The notes under the pieces were generated by a model that did no database searches, had not been told where the DNA came from, and saw only the letters and a list, made by a program, of their open reading frames with translations. Positions 1 to 8,804 of a DNA stretch of 64,000 nucleotides are shown piece after piece. The stretch is from NCBI RefSeq assembly GCF_002278035.1, contig NZ_CP022604.1, forward strand, positions 186,001 to 250,000, given 5' to 3'. This DNA is from Ochrobactrum quorumnocens (GTDB taxonomy: Bacteria > Pseudomonadota > Alphaproteobacteria > Rhizobiales > Rhizobiaceae). Numbering within the stretch: the first letter of the stretch is position 1; every line of letters starts with the position of its first letter. Both the position numbers and the translations under genes were made by a program.

Positions 1-198
1 GCACTGGACGATCAGCCCGTCGATCTCGTCTTCCTGCTCCTCGCACCAGAAAACGCGGGCGCGGATCATTTGAAAGCCTTGTCACGCATTGCTCGCATGT
101 TGCGCGATGCGGATACAGTGGCAAAGCTGCGCGGAACACATGACGCGCAGGCACTTTATTCATTCCTGACATCACAGCCAGCGTCCAACGCTGCCTGA
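1..198 (+). CDS. ptsN: PTS IIA-like nitrogen regulatory protein, C-terminal part
   Basis: This is the 3' end of a gene cut by the window edge; frame 1 is open from base 1 to a TGA at 196-198 (65 residues). The text LLLAPENAGADHLKALSRIARMLRD matches the C-terminal half of EIIA-Ntr (PtsN), where a Leu-Ala-Pro strand and a helix with a conserved Leu-Ser-x-Ile-Ala-Arg run occur. PtsN is the cytoplasmic terminal acceptor of the nitrogen phosphotransferase system and acts as a regulator. The phosphorylated His lies upstream, outside the window. A strong intrinsic terminator follows. Confidence 0.85.
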   Translation, partial: ALDDQPVDLVFLLLAPENAGADHLKALSRIARMLRDADTVAKLRGTHDAQALYSFLTSQPASNAA

Positions 199-216
199 TT
201 TTGACTGTTTAAGCTA

Positions 217-252
217 ACAAAGCCGCCGTTCACGCATGAACGGCGGCTTTGT
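217..252 (+). terminator. Intrinsic terminator after ptsN
   Basis: A 16-bp perfect stem (arms 217-232 and 237-252, ACAAAGCCGCCGTTCA with its complement) with a 4-nt loop, followed by CATTTTT. It lies 18 bp after the ptsN stop. Confidence 0.85.
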
Positions 253-360
253 CATTTTTACGGTGCACTATTTCTGTCGCTATATCTCTCGATTTTCAAG
301 GCTGGTCGATACCGCTAAACCCCTTACATTCATGGTTTTGAATTTGATGAAAGGTATTTT

Positions 361-600
361 GTGACTTTACTTAAACCAATTGCAGTCGCGGCAATTTCAC
401 TACTGGTGATTTTCAGCTCGGCACTAGCGGAGCGTTCAGTGTCAAACATGTCGCGGATGGAAAGTTCAGCGACATCTGATCAGTGCAGGAAAGTAGCCGA
501 GACCCTTTGCCGAAATTACAAGAAAAAGGGTGAAAAATGGTATCAATGGTGCTTGCGCGAGCAATATGCCAACTGCATGCACCAGAATCCGCCAAAATGA
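361..600 (+). CDS. Small secreted cysteine-containing protein of unknown function
   Basis: 79 codons from a GTG start preceded by GAAAGG about 6 bases upstream. I do not recognise the family. Residues 1-23 form a classic signal peptide: Lys near the N terminus, a hydrophobic run (IAVAAISLLVIFSSALA) and an Ala-x-Ala-like cleavage site before Glu24. The mature part of about 56 residues is polar, with four Cys (C-x6-C, then C and C near the C terminus) that could form two disulfides in the periplasm. It is flanked by a terminator before and a hairpin after, so it is a single-gene unit. The start codon is uncertain, but the signal peptide argues for a real gene. Confidence 0.6.
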   Translation: MTLLKPIAVAAISLLVIFSSALAERSVSNMSRMESSATSDQCRKVAETLCRNYKKKGEKWYQWCLREQYANCMHQNPPK

Positions 601-620
601 TCGTTTGACGGAGAGCTGCA

Positions 621-647
621 ATGCCGGTCCGTTTGTCGGACCGGCAT
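621..647. terminator. Perfect hairpin between convergent genes
   Basis: An 11-bp perfect stem (621-631 ATGCCGGTCCG with 637-647) and a 5-nt loop between the secreted-protein gene on plus and the DUF1150 gene on minus. There is no long T tract on either side, so it is a probable but weak bidirectional terminator. Confidence 0.5.
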
Positions 648-659
648 CACGCAAAGAAT

Positions 660-905
660 TTAGTGCAGCATCACGGTGCGCAGTTCATGTTCATGCGCGC
701 CTTGCAGCGCAGTGGCACGGACATCGGAAAGCACAATCGGCTCGCCGCTTGCGCCAAACAGTGCCCAAAGCTCGAGGCCCGGTGCAATCGGTGGGAGGGC
801 AGGGAAGGTGCGGGTAAGATCATCAGAGCGGATCTTGCGCACATAGGCCACTTCACCTTCACCCAGATGAGCGAATTCATGTTCGGTGAGAATGTGTCTG
901 TCCAT
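660..905 (-). CDS. DUF1150 family protein
   Basis: 81 residues of a short alphaproteobacterial family (DUF1150), recognised from the run FAHLGEGEVAYVRKIRSDDL and the later PGLELWALFGASGEPIVLSD. I chose the ATG at 905 because GGAGG sits 7 bases upstream; a TTG 15 bases earlier has no such site. It lies about 100 bp downstream of the Hsp20 gene on the same strand, an arrangement that recurs in Rhizobiales and suggests co-expression in the heat-shock response. The molecular function is unknown; no signal peptide or membrane segment is seen. Confidence 0.8.
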   Translation of the reverse strand: MDRHILTEHEFAHLGEGEVAYVRKIRSDDLTRTFPALPPIAPGLELWALFGASGEPIVLSDVRATALQGAHEHELRTVMLH

Positions 906-1009
906 GGTCTTAGCCTCCAATTTCGCAGCACATCATTAGCGATCATACTGCTTAAGAGCTTAACAATTTCACTATAGCGGCTTTAGCCTGAACCCAGCGT
1001 GAACCGGTT

Positions 1010-1432
1010 TCATTCCTTCACTGCTATATTTATACGTTTGATTAGCCGTTCTGGTTCAGGTCGATCGAGATCAATGGCAAGCAAGCCATTTTTCAGTTCA
1101 CAACCCACCACCCGCATGCCGTCGGCCAGAACGAAGACGCGCTGAAACTGACGGGCAGCAATGCCACGGTGCAGAAACTCACGTTCGGTATCGTCTGACT
1201 GGCGCCCTCGGATGACAAGCTGATTGTCCTCCGTCATAACCTCAAGATCGTCGCTGGCAAAGCCTGCAACAGCCAGCGTGATACGCAGGCGTTCAGACCC
1301 AGTCTCGCCGCGCAGACGTTCGATATTATAGGGCGGGTATCCATCGCCGGATTTGGCAATCCGTTCCAGCGTCTTTTCCATTGTGTCGAATCCGAGCAAT
1401 AGCGGGCTCGAAAACGGTGTCATTCTTGTCAT
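1010..1432 (-). CDS. Small heat shock protein, Hsp20/IbpA family
   Basis: About 140 residues. It carries the alpha-crystallin domain of small ATP-independent holdase chaperones: an N-terminal SPLLLGFDTMEKTLERI segment typical of alphaproteobacterial IbpA-like proteins, the beta-sandwich strands (ITLAVAGFASDDLEV, LVIRG, FQRVFVLADGM, LKNGLLAIDL), and a C-terminal I-x-I anchor (INI). The ATG at 1432 has AAGGA 8 bases upstream; a longer frame opening at 1495 lacks a convincing ribosome site and would add an unusual extension. It is transcribed toward the DUF1150 gene. A CTTGAA/CATAT-type sequence upstream may be a heat-shock promoter. Confidence 0.85.
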   Translation of the reverse strand: MTRMTPFSSPLLLGFDTMEKTLERIAKSGDGYPPYNIERLRGETGSERLRITLAVAGFASDDLEVMTEDNQLVIRGRQSDDTEREFLHRGIAARQFQRVFVLADGMRVVGCELKNGLLAIDLDRPEPERLIKRINIAVKE

Positions 1433-1498
1433 TGCATCAGTCCTTATCGAAGCGACCGTCATGGAAAGCACCCTTTCGGCGTATCTTTCGCTCAACTG

Positions 1499-1527
1499 AT
1501 ATGGCTTGTGAAAAGGGCGACTTCAAG
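1499..1527 (-). promoter_or_regulatory. Candidate RpoH-type promoter of the Hsp20 gene
   Basis: On the minus strand CTTGAA (1522-1527) is followed after 17 bases by CCATAT (1499-1504), about 70 bases before the chosen Hsp20 start. Alphaproteobacterial heat-shock promoters have a CTTG -35 and a C-rich/TAT -10, so this is a reasonable but imperfect match. Confidence 0.35.
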
Positions 1528-1618
1528 GGCCGAAATCGGATTCCTGTCTTCGCATCATAAAACTGATGCCTTCAGGGTAAAAGCCGTCAACATATGTGGA
1601 AAAGTTATAGCGCTTCTT

Positions 1619-1722
1619 TAGAGCGCGTTTCGATCTGATTGAATCAGATCGGCGCTCTAAAACCTTTTATTTTAAGCATAATCTTATCGAACCTCGTTTC
1701 ACTCCGGTCGGATTATGCTCTA
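1619..1722 (-). repeat. Intergenic mosaic element (two-palindrome, RIME-like)
   Basis: A 104-bp element bounded by TAGAGCGC at one end and ATGCTCTA at the other. It joins a palindrome centred on ATCTGATTGAATCAGAT (1634-1650) to a second one with arms AGCATAATC/GATTATGCT (1675-1683/1711-1719). The same composite recurs at 26365-26467. The terminal CTA is the reverse complement of the TAG stop of the DUF2244 gene. Confidence 0.8.
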
Positions 1723-2217
1723 GCGCCGGGCTTCGCTTAGGGCATTGCCAAAAGCCGTGGCGAAGCTCTCGCGATCATCAGGATTGAGGAAACTACCGAC
1801 GAGGACACTGTCGTTGCGGCTTTCAACACGCATGGTCGTGATGCCGATATCTGGCTTTCTGGCGACATTGAATCTTGTCCAGAACGGATGAAACAGATGG
1901 CTGGTCATCTCGCCCGAGGCTTCATATTTGCGGATGTGCAGGGCGGCGCGCGATACGGATATCTCTTCGCGAGTATTTGCTGAACGGTAGTTCCAGCGAA
2001 AAGCCAGATAGATCGCCAGCACATCAAGGCCAAAAAAGCCGATGATCGGCCATGCCCCTATTGACCAGAACACGATACAGACAAACAGCCAGCAACAGAT
2101 CATTGAACCCATCAGCACGCGAAACCCAGTTTGACCCAATGAGCGATAGGGCGTCAGCAGTGCTTCAAAAATGGGAGTATCAAATCTGTCTGGATTTGCG
2201 CCGTCTGGATGCTGCAT
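1720..2217 (-). CDS. DUF2244 domain-containing membrane protein
   Basis: 165 residues from the ATG at 2217, chosen because GGAGGGAG lies 6 bases upstream. Two adjacent hydrophobic segments (MGSMICCWLFVCIVFWSIGAW and IIGFFGLDVLAIYLAFRW) form a hairpin in the inner membrane, followed by a cytoplasmic beta-rich domain with YEASGEMTSHLFHPFWTRF, typical of DUF2244 proteins. The function is unknown. It is divergent from nth, starting 70 bp away. Its TAG stop coincides with the edge of the mosaic repeat. Confidence 0.8.
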   Translation of the reverse strand: MQHPDGANPDRFDTPIFEALLTPYRSLGQTGFRVLMGSMICCWLFVCIVFWSIGAWPIIGFFGLDVLAIYLAFRWNYRSANTREEISVSRAALHIRKYEASGEMTSHLFHPFWTRFNVARKPDIGITTMRVESRNDSVLVGSFLNPDDRESFATAFGNALSEARR

Positions 2218-2287
2218 GCAAAGCTCCCTCCGGGCTGCGTCAAGCTGTGAACTGTTTTCCGAAGACAGAGGTAAGTATAGAGACAAA

Positions 2288-3043
2288 ATGGAAAACGCCA
2301 AAATCAAATCGCCCGTGAATGCTTCCGCTTCGACATCTGTGCGTCGTCCACGCCGGGTCACAGGCACGCTTTATACGGCTGATGAAATCCATGAGATTTT
2401 CCGTCGCTTTTCCATTTTGCGACCGGAACCGAAGGGCGAGCTGGAACATACCAATCCGTTTACATTGCTTGTAGCCGTGGCGCTGTCAGCGCAGGCAACC
2501 GATGTGGGTGTGAACAAGGCGACGCGCGCACTCTTTGCGATTGCCGATACGCCGCAAAAAATGCTGGCTCTCGGCGAAGAAACAGTCGGGGATTATATCC
2601 GCACCATTGGTTTGTGGCGCAACAAGGCTAAGAACGTCATTCTGCTATCTGAAGCGCTTATCCGTGATTATGGCGGTGAAGTTCCTGATGATCGCGATGA
2701 ATTGGTGAAGCTGCCGGGCGTTGGCCGCAAGACCGCCAATGTCGTGCTGAGCATGGCTTTTGGTCATTCGACGATGGCCGTGGATACGCATATTCTGCGC
2801 ATTGGAAATCGGATCGGTCTTGCACCAGCTAAGACACCCGATGCGGTGGAAGCTATTCTCATGCGGGTTATTCCAACGGAATACTTGTTCCACGCGCATC
2901 ACTGGCTGATCCTGCACGGTCGCTACACGTGTAAGGCGCGCAAGCCTGAATGCGAGAATTGCGTTATTGCTGATATCTGCAAATATTCCGGAAAGACTTG
3001 CGATGTTCCGGCAGCGCTCATTCCGCTACCGCCGCAGTTTTAA
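2288..3043 (+). CDS. nth: Endonuclease III (DNA glycosylase/AP lyase)
   Basis: 251 residues. Removes oxidised pyrimidines and cleaves abasic sites in base-excision repair. Visible marks: the helix-hairpin-helix LPGVGRKTA (142-150) with catalytic Lys148, catalytic Asp166 in VDTHI (the 18-residue spacing equals that of the E. coli K120/D138 pair), and a [4Fe-4S] cluster C215-x6-C222-x2-C225-x5-C231. The ATG at 2288 is used; the frame is open further upstream but lies in the DUF2244 coding region. The N-terminal extension of about 25 polar residues is common in Rhizobiales. The 3' end overlaps the convergent membrane-protein gene by 18 bp. Confidence 0.95.
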   Translation: MENAKIKSPVNASASTSVRRPRRVTGTLYTADEIHEIFRRFSILRPEPKGELEHTNPFTLLVAVALSAQATDVGVNKATRALFAIADTPQKMLALGEETVGDYIRTIGLWRNKAKNVILLSEALIRDYGGEVPDDRDELVKLPGVGRKTANVVLSMAFGHSTMAVDTHILRIGNRIGLAPAKTPDAVEAILMRVIPTEYLFHAHHWLILHGRYTCKARKPECENCVIADICKYSGKTCDVPAALIPLPPQF

Positions 3044-3742
3044 CGTTTCACGCTGCGTTATAGCCTTATGCAAATGGATCATCATAGCGGCTGCAAAAAG
3101 CGGGGTCAGCAGATTGACAAGCGGGATCGCCATGAAGGCCGCGATCAGCAGTCCTGCTAGAAACACCGTGACACCATATTGAGAGCGGAGTGCCTTGGCC
3201 TCGCTCTCGGACCGATAACGCATCGCGGCAAATTCAAAAAATTCCCGCCCCAGCAAATAGGCGTTGATAACGAAGAAGGCGATCAGATTGATGCCTGGAA
3301 CGAACAGCAGAACCAACGCCACGATATTGCCGAGAATGACCACACTCAGGAATTTGAGCGAAACGACTACAGAGCGCCCGAGCGGCAGAGGTGTGCCAGC
3401 TGGCTCTCTGGGATAATCTTCGCGCTCAACGACATCTGCGATGTCATCGAGGAAAATACCGGCGACCAGCGCTGTCACAGGCGCAATCATTAATGCCAGC
3501 ACAAGAGCAAGCCCAAGACCTGCCACGATTGCTGCAGCAATACCGAGCCAGCCTGCCCATCCAGGTATTCCGGGCAGCAATTGCTCCATCCAGGGCCATG
3601 CGAAAGTAAAAAATATTTGTCTTATGGCGACCCAAAGCCCGACAAGTAACAAAAGCGTCAAGCCAAGCGTTTTCCATAAAACGGAGCGAAATTCCGGCGT
3701 TGGAAGACGTTTAAGTGCCTTCAACGCAGCATCTATGATCAT
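3026..3742 (-). CDS. EI24/CysZ-like integral membrane protein
   Basis: 238 residues with several hydrophobic segments: about 24-45, 65-92 (long, Ala/Leu/Gly-rich), 128-165 (with VLLFVPGINLIAFFVINAYLLGREFFE) and 190-225. The central PGINLIAFFVINAYLLGREFFE is the signature of the EI24/CysZ family. CysZ proteins take up sulfate in enterobacteria; in alphaproteobacteria the substrate is not established, so sulfate transport is an inference only, and this gene is not in either cys cluster here. The 3' ends of this gene and nth overlap by 18 bp, so no terminator lies between them. Confidence 0.75.
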   Translation of the reverse strand: MIIDAALKALKRLPTPEFRSVLWKTLGLTLLLLVGLWVAIRQIFFTFAWPWMEQLLPGIPGWAGWLGIAAAIVAGLGLALVLALMIAPVTALVAGIFLDDIADVVEREDYPREPAGTPLPLGRSVVVSLKFLSVVILGNIVALVLLFVPGINLIAFFVINAYLLGREFFEFAAMRYRSESEAKALRSQYGVTVFLAGLLIAAFMAIPLVNLLTPLFAAAMMIHLHKAITQRETLKLRR

Positions 3743-3953
3743 TTTGGATCCACTTTCAGCAATCTCATGCGATCAAAATAAGAAGGCTGTTCGGTCTGCA
3801 CAAGACGGCCTGCCCACAAGTCACAAGACTGACGGACTAGCCAAAAACTTTTCAAAAGGCTAAACCCGCCCCACATGACTGCCGCCGCACCGCTGTCTGA
3901 ATGCCTCGGAGAGAGGCTGGCAGCAGACAAAAAGGGGAGCCCCAGACCAGCTC

Positions 3954-4949
3954 ATGGCTACATTCGACGTTCTTTGCATTGGCAACGCCATTGTCGATAT
4001 TCTTTCGCGCACTGAAGACGCGTTCCTTGAGGCCAATGGTATCATCAAAGGTGCCATGAACCTGATTGATGGTGATCGAGCAGAACTGCTCTATAGCCGC
4101 ATCAAGGGACAGTTTACTGAAATGTCCGGTGGTAGTGCAGGCAATACAGCTGCAGGCGTTGCAAGTCTCGGCGGACGTTCTGCCTATTTCGGTAAGGTTG
4201 CAACCGATCATCTTGGTCGGGTATTTGCCCATGACATTCGTGCGCAGGGCGTAGCCTTTGATACGCGTGCTCTGGAAAAAGGTTCACCGACTGCGCGTTC
4301 GATGATTTTCGTCACAGCGGATGGCGAGCGTTCAATGAACACCTATCTGGGTGCCTGCGTCGAACTTGGACCCGAAGACGTCGAAACCTCCAAGGTTGCC
4401 GACGCTCGCGTCACCTATTTCGAAGGCTATCTTTGGGACCCGCCACGCGCCAAGGAAGCCATTGTTCTCGCTTCCAAGATCGCGCATGAGCATGGCCGTC
4501 AGGTTGCCATGACCTTGTCGGATCCATTCTGCGTAGACCGTTATCGCGAAGAGTTTCTCGATTTGATGCGTAAGCGCACTGTCGATATCGTTTTTGCGAA
4601 CGAAGACGAGGCAAAATCGCTTTATCAAACCAAGTCGCTTGATGAAGCTGTGGAAGCCATCCGCAAGGATTGTCCACTTGCGATTATCACGCGTTCGGAG
4701 AAAGGCGCAATTGTCATCACCGCTGACCAGACGCTGCATGTCCCCGCGATTGAAATTGAAGAGCTGGTCGATACGACGGGTGCAGGCGATCTTTACGCTG
4801 CCGGCTTCCTATACGGATATACCAAAGACCGTTCGCTTGAGGATTGCGCGCGTCTTGGTTCGCTTGCCGCAGGCATGATCATTCAACAGATGGGTCCACG
4901 TCCGCTGATCGACCTTCAGGCCGTCGCAAGTCAGGCCAAACTGATCTGA
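3954..4949 (+). CDS. Adenosine kinase-like PfkB family sugar kinase
   Basis: 331 residues, the usual length. PfkB/ribokinase fold: N-terminal DVLCIGNAIVDIL, substrate-binding GGSAGNTAAGVASLGG (about 59-74), and the C-terminal ATP/anion-hole signature DTTGAGDLYAAG with catalytic base Asp279. In Rhizobiales this orthologue is annotated adenosine kinase (adenosine + ATP to AMP + ADP), a purine salvage step; the sequence alone does not exclude another nucleoside or sugar. GGGGAG lies about 17 bases upstream of the ATG, a loose site. Single-gene unit, convergent with the TRIC-type gene. Confidence 0.85.
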   Translation: MATFDVLCIGNAIVDILSRTEDAFLEANGIIKGAMNLIDGDRAELLYSRIKGQFTEMSGGSAGNTAAGVASLGGRSAYFGKVATDHLGRVFAHDIRAQGVAFDTRALEKGSPTARSMIFVTADGERSMNTYLGACVELGPEDVETSKVADARVTYFEGYLWDPPRAKEAIVLASKIAHEHGRQVAMTLSDPFCVDRYREEFLDLMRKRTVDIVFANEDEAKSLYQTKSLDEAVEAIRKDCPLAIITRSEKGAIVITADQTLHVPAIEIEELVDTTGAGDLYAAGFLYGYTKDRSLEDCARLGSLAAGMIIQQMGPRPLIDLQAVASQAKLI

Positions 4950-5007
4950 TTTCTTGACGCATTACCCGACGCAAAACTGCTTTGCACTTTTGCTGGAAAT
5001 ACTCTGA

Positions 5008-5667
5008 TTATTTATCCAATCTGACAATTCGGTCGCGCTTGAGTTCTTCTTCAGTGCGGCCGGGACGGCTCTTATAAACCGGCAGGTTCCAGCCGAAGTA
5101 CAGCGCACCGCCGCGCACGATGAATGCGGTGAGCGCTGCTGCAAGGGCTGCGAATATCGGGTCAAATCCGAAGCGCTCCAGCACCACATAAAGACAAGCG
5201 CCCGCGAGTGCTGCCGAAACATAAATTTCCCTGCGCATCAGCACAGACGGCTCACCTGCTACCATATCGCGCAAAATGCCACCAAGCGTGGCGGTGAAGA
5301 TGCCCGTCACAATCGCGACCGATGGCCCGAAACCAAGTGCTAGCCCTTTGGCAGCGCCCACGACCGTATAGGCCGACATACCGATGGCGTCACACCACAG
5401 CAAAAGCCTGTAGCGTGATTCCACCAGGTGGGCCGTGAAATAGACGATGATTGCCGCCGATGTGCCTGCCAGCAGATAAAAGGGTTGGACGACCCAGAAA
5501 ACCGGCGCGCCCAACACCAGATCGCGCATCGTGCCGCCGCCAATGCCTGTAATATTGGCGAGGAAAATGAAGCCGATAATGTCGAGCTGACGACGTGAAG
5601 CCGCAAGAGCGCCAGTGGCAGCGAAGACGAAAACACCTGCAAAATTTGCAAAATCAAAAATCGTCAC
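5008..5667 (-). CDS. Trimeric intracellular cation channel family protein (UPF0126, YicG-like)
   Basis: 219 residues from a GTG at 5667 with GGGAGG 7 bases upstream; a longer frame opening at 5718 is less likely. The protein is a tandem duplication of a three-helix unit: FAGVFVFAATGALAASR with GIGGGTMRDLVLG in the first half and TIVGA..GLALGFGPSVAIVTG with LGGILRDMVAGEPS in the second. These Gly-rich GGGxxRD turns are the hallmark of bacterial TRIC-type channels (potassium/cation permeation as homotrimers in the inner membrane). The substrate for this member is unknown. Lies downstream of grpE on the same strand but separated by a terminator. Confidence 0.85.
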   Translation of the reverse strand: MTIFDFANFAGVFVFAATGALAASRRQLDIIGFIFLANITGIGGGTMRDLVLGAPVFWVVQPFYLLAGTSAAIIVYFTAHLVESRYRLLLWCDAIGMSAYTVVGAAKGLALGFGPSVAIVTGIFTATLGGILRDMVAGEPSVLMRREIYVSAALAGACLYVVLERFGFDPIFAALAAALTAFIVRGGALYFGWNLPVYKSRPGRTEEELKRDRIVRLDK

Positions 5668-5724
5668 GCATGCGCCTCCCAGCTGGTATTTTGTCGATAT
5701 TCCAACGGATAAGGACAAAAAGAA

Positions 5725-5750
5725 AGAGCGGCGATGTATATCGCCGCTCT
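5725..5750 (-). terminator. Terminator downstream of grpE
   Basis: A 10-bp perfect stem (AGAGCGGCGA, 5725-5734, with 5741-5750) and 6-nt loop; on the minus strand it is followed by TTCTTTTTG, a fair T tract. It sits 32 bases after the grpE stop. Confidence 0.75.
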
Positions 5751-5782
5751 CAATCGATCAATCAATCAGATCAAAATGCGCC

Positions 5783-6472
5783 CTAAGCATCGCCCTCTGC
5801 TTCAGTTGCGCCGCTTTCGGCAGCAACCTTCGGGCCGCCCTTTGAAACGCCAACCATAGCTGGACGCAGCACGCGGTCGCCGATGGCATAGCCTGCCTGC
5901 ATAACCTGTACGACCGTGTTGGCTGGCAGTTCAGGGTTTGGCACTTCAAAAATAGCCTGATGGAAGTTCGGATCGAACTTTTCACCTTCTGGATTGAGCT
6001 TGGTCACGCCATGGCGTTCCAAAGCCTGCAGCATGGCACGTTCGGTCATTTCCACGCCTTCAGCCAGTGACTTGAGGTTTGCATCGGTTTCCAGTGCATC
6101 CACAGGAATAGCTTCATGTGCGCGGCTCAGGTTGTCGGAAACCGACAGCATGTCACGAGCAAAATTTGTCACTGCGTAAGTGCGGGCGTCCTGAACATCG
6201 CGCTGGGTGCGCTTGCGCAGGTTTTCCATCTCGGCAACGAGACGCAGCATCTGATCCTTGAGTTCAGCATTGTCAGCTTCGAGCGCTGCAATCGTATTTG
6301 CAGCCAGGCTCTCGGCATCAACGGATTCCTCTTCGGCTTCCGCGCGTGCCTCAGCCTTGCGGCTTTTCAGAAAATCATCGGCAGCACGCTTCAGCGCATC
6401 ACGATCCCGAGGATTGTTGATATCGCGCTGCTCAAGATCGGGGTTTTCGGTTTTGTTTTTTTCATCAGCCAT
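5783..6472 (-). CDS. grpE: Nucleotide exchange factor GrpE
   Basis: 229 residues. GrpE releases ADP from DnaK in the cytoplasmic Hsp70 cycle. The N-terminal 80 residues are charged and coiled-coil-forming ([29 protein letters not shown]), followed by [20 protein letters not shown] and the C-terminal beta-domain [42 protein letters not shown], a strong family signature. The ATG at 6472 is preceded by GGAAGAAG; the frame is open to 6535 but without a better start. It follows hrcA on the same strand after a 220-bp gap, a common heat-shock pairing. Confidence 0.97.
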   Translation of the reverse strand: MADEKNKTENPDLEQRDINNPRDRDALKRAADDFLKSRKAEARAEAEEESVDAESLAANTIAALEADNAELKDQMLRLVAEMENLRKRTQRDVQDARTYAVTNFARDMLSVSDNLSRAHEAIPVDALETDANLKSLAEGVEMTERAMLQALERHGVTKLNPEGEKFDPNFHQAIFEVPNPELPANTVVQVMQAGYAIGDRVLRPAMVGVSKGGPKVAAESGATEAEGDA

Positions 6473-6577
6473 AATGCTTCTTCCGTCTTGAATAGTGTTT
6501 GGGCCGGATATCGAGTTTCGCGGCATTAAAATCAAGGTCTAAATTCTTCACCTTGGCAAGTCTGACACTGCATATCA

Positions 6578-6622
6578 GCATTTGAGCCAAAAGTGCGAAG
6601 CGGTTTTGCGTTGGATAAAGCG
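6578..6622. repeat. Mosaic element, single-palindrome copy
   Basis: About 45 bp with the family core CAAAAGTGCGAAGCGG followed by TTTTGCG, in the hrcA-grpE gap. The flanking arms here are degraded compared with other copies. Confidence 0.65.
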
Positions 6623-6692
6623 CAAAACAAACAGTGAGACGTGGCTCCACCGGTTCAGTCTTAGCTGAAGCCGCACTAGATTCAATATCATA

Positions 6693-7763
6693 CTAGCGCA
6701 GCAGTCGGGATACGATCTGAGCAGTGTAATCAACCATCGGCACGATGCGGGCATAGTTGAGCCGCGTCGGGCCGATCACGCCAAGAGCACCAATAACCCG
6801 CTGCTCGCTGTCACGATAAGGGGCTACGACGAGTGAAGATCCCGAGAGCGAGAACAGCTTGTTTTCCGAGCCGATGAAAATCCGCACGCCAGAACCCGAT
6901 TCAGCAAGATCCAGCAATTGGATCATGCCGTCCTTGGTTTCAAGATCATCGAAGAGATGACGCAGACGTTCGATATCTTCTTGTGCATGAATGTTTTCCA
7001 GCAGATTGGCGCGTCCGCGTACGATAAGCCGCGCGGGCTGGTCGGACCCTGCACCACTCCATACGGCAAGCCCTTGTCCCACCAGTTCCTGCGAGAGCTG
7101 ATCAAGCTCCTGTCTGGTTTCTTCGGAAAGTTTTTCGAGTTCCGATTTTGCTTCTGACAGCGTATGCCCATGAATATGGGCATTGAGAAAGTTCGATGTT
7201 TCCACGAGTTGCGAAGCGGAAATGCCGGCAGGCAGATTGATGACACGGTTTTCAACATCGCCGTTCTGCATCACAAGGACAGCAAGCGCACGTGTCGGCT
7301 CAAGCCGCACAAATTCGATGTGTTTGAGTGCACCTTCCGCTTTGGTGGCAAGCACAAGACCTGCGCCGCGCGAAAGGCCTGACAAAACCTGACTGGCTTC
7401 GGTCAAAACGCTTTCGACAGAATTACTGGTGCCTGCGGAACGAACCTGTGCTTCAATCGATGAGCGTTCATCGGGCGGCAGGTCGCCCACTTCCATGAAA
7501 GCATCCACGAAGAAACGCAGGCCAATCTGCGTCGGCAAACGTCCGGCGGAGATGTGTGGCGCATAGATGAGACCCAATTGTTCCAGATCGCTCATCACAT
7601 TGCGAATGGTGGCAGGCGAAAGACTGTGCGGCAGCAGACGTGATAGATTGCGTGAGCCGACCGGATCACCATCATTGAGGTAGCTATCGACGATCAGCCG
7701 AAAAATATCACGCGACCGCTGGTCGAGCGCGCTAAGGAGCTGATGTTCCGGTGATTTGATCAT
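6693..7763 (-). CDS. hrcA: Heat-inducible transcription repressor HrcA
   Basis: 356 residues from the ATG at 7763. HrcA binds CIRCE operators and represses groESL-type genes. N-terminal winged helix ([30 protein letters not shown], then [33 protein letters not shown], the recognition helix signature), a GAF-like middle domain and the C-terminal [30 protein letters not shown] motif. The frame is open 44 codons further upstream, but that segment does not look like HrcA. Divergent from rph with 185 bp between. I see no CIRCE inverted repeat in that gap. Confidence 0.96.
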   Translation of the reverse strand: MIKSPEHQLLSALDQRSRDIFRLIVDSYLNDGDPVGSRNLSRLLPHSLSPATIRNVMSDLEQLGLIYAPHISAGRLPTQIGLRFFVDAFMEVGDLPPDERSSIEAQVRSAGTSNSVESVLTEASQVLSGLSRGAGLVLATKAEGALKHIEFVRLEPTRALAVLVMQNGDVENRVINLPAGISASQLVETSNFLNAHIHGHTLSEAKSELEKLSEETRQELDQLSQELVGQGLAVWSGAGSDQPARLIVRGRANLLENIHAQEDIERLRHLFDDLETKDGMIQLLDLAESGSGVRIFIGSENKLFSLSGSSLVVAPYRDSEQRVIGALGVIGPTRLNYARIVPMVDYTAQIVSRLLR

Positions 7764-7948
7764 TGTCTCAATGCGCGCCTTTTGAATTGCATGCTTTAAA
7801 TATAAGACTGCTGGCGAAGGCGTCAAAGGCTTTGCACCTATAATGACAGGTCTCTTAACACCTCTCTTGGGTGATCTTGCGAAATTCCTTTCCATTCTTG
7901 TGCGACAGGCCTAAAAAGCCGCAACGAAAAACGAATTGAGGAATTACC

Positions 7949-8665
7949 ATGCGTCCATCCAAGCGCGCTGTCGATGAAATGCGCGCCGTGTCTTTTGAGC
8001 GCGGCGTTTCCAAGCATGCCGAAGGCTCTTGCCTCGTCAAGTTTGGCGACACCCATGTTCTGTGCACGGCTAGCCTTGAGGAAAAGGTCCCGGGCTGGAT
8101 ACGTAATAGCGGCAAGGGCTGGGTCACGGCCGAATATGGCATGCTTCCGCGCTCGACGGGTGATCGTATGCGCCGTGAAGCGGCAAGCGGCAAGCAGGGC
8201 GGTCGCACGCAGGAAATCCAGCGTCTGATCGGGCGTTCGTTGCGGGCAGTTGTTGATCTTCAGGCACTTGGCGAATTCCAGATCACGGTTGACTGCGACG
8301 TTATTCAAGCCGATGGCGGCACGCGCACAGCAGCCATCACCGGCGGCTGGGTTGCATTGCATGATTGCCTTCGCTGGATGGAAGCGCGTCAGATGATCCG
8401 CATCGAGAAAGTGCTCAAAGATCATATCGCCGCCATCTCTTGCGGCATTTATGAAGGCCAGCCGGTGCTTGATCTAGATTATGCAGAGGATTCGGCTGCT
8501 CAAACCGACAGCAATTTCGTGATGACTGGCCAGGGCGGCATCGTCGAAATTCAGGGTACGGCTGAAGGTGCACCGTTCTCGGAAGAAGAGTTCGCATCGC
8601 TTATGAAGCTTGCACGCGGCGGCATTAATCAGCTCGTCGAGTTGCAGAAAGCAGCCATTGCCTGA
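7949..8665 (+). CDS. rph: Ribonuclease PH
   Basis: 238 residues, exactly the normal size. A phosphorolytic 3'-5' exoribonuclease that trims tRNA 3' ends. The family signatures are all visible: [12 protein letters not shown] at the start, [29 protein letters not shown], the phosphate-binding [20 protein letters not shown] (Arg-rich helix), and [18 protein letters not shown] near the middle. It is the first gene of a plus-strand run (rph, VOC, rdgB, hemW), divergent from hrcA; the rph-hrcA pairing is common in alphaproteobacteria. Confidence 0.97.
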   Translation: MRPSKRAVDEMRAVSFERGVSKHAEGSCLVKFGDTHVLCTASLEEKVPGWIRNSGKGWVTAEYGMLPRSTGDRMRREAASGKQGGRTQEIQRLIGRSLRAVVDLQALGEFQITVDCDVIQADGGTRTAAITGGWVALHDCLRWMEARQMIRIEKVLKDHIAAISCGIYEGQPVLDLDYAEDSAAQTDSNFVMTGQGGIVEIQGTAEGAPFSEEEFASLMKLARGGINQLVELQKAAIA

Positions 8666-8685
8666 TAGTTAAGGCCTTCTCTGGT

Positions 8686-8788
8686 TAGAGCGCATCCCGA
8701 AAAGTGTGAAGCGGTTTTCGGACAAGATGCGCTCAAAAACAAATATTTGGAGCGTTTCCTCTGATTCAGAGAAATTGAAAGCGCTCTA
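8686..8788 (+). repeat. Complete mosaic element
   Basis: 103 bp between TAGAGCGC (8686) and GCGCTCTA (8788), perfect 8-bp terminal inverted repeats. First palindrome has arms GCATC/GATGC around CCGAAAAGTG and CGGTTTTCGG; the second has centre CTCTGATTCAGAG. Confidence 0.85.
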
Positions 8789-8804
8789 AGAGGAGGCCAA
8801 GGCT

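Noticed and set aside
7764..7948. CIRCE operator in the hrcA-rph gap
   Set aside because: No TTAGCACTC/GAGTGCTAA-type inverted repeat is present.
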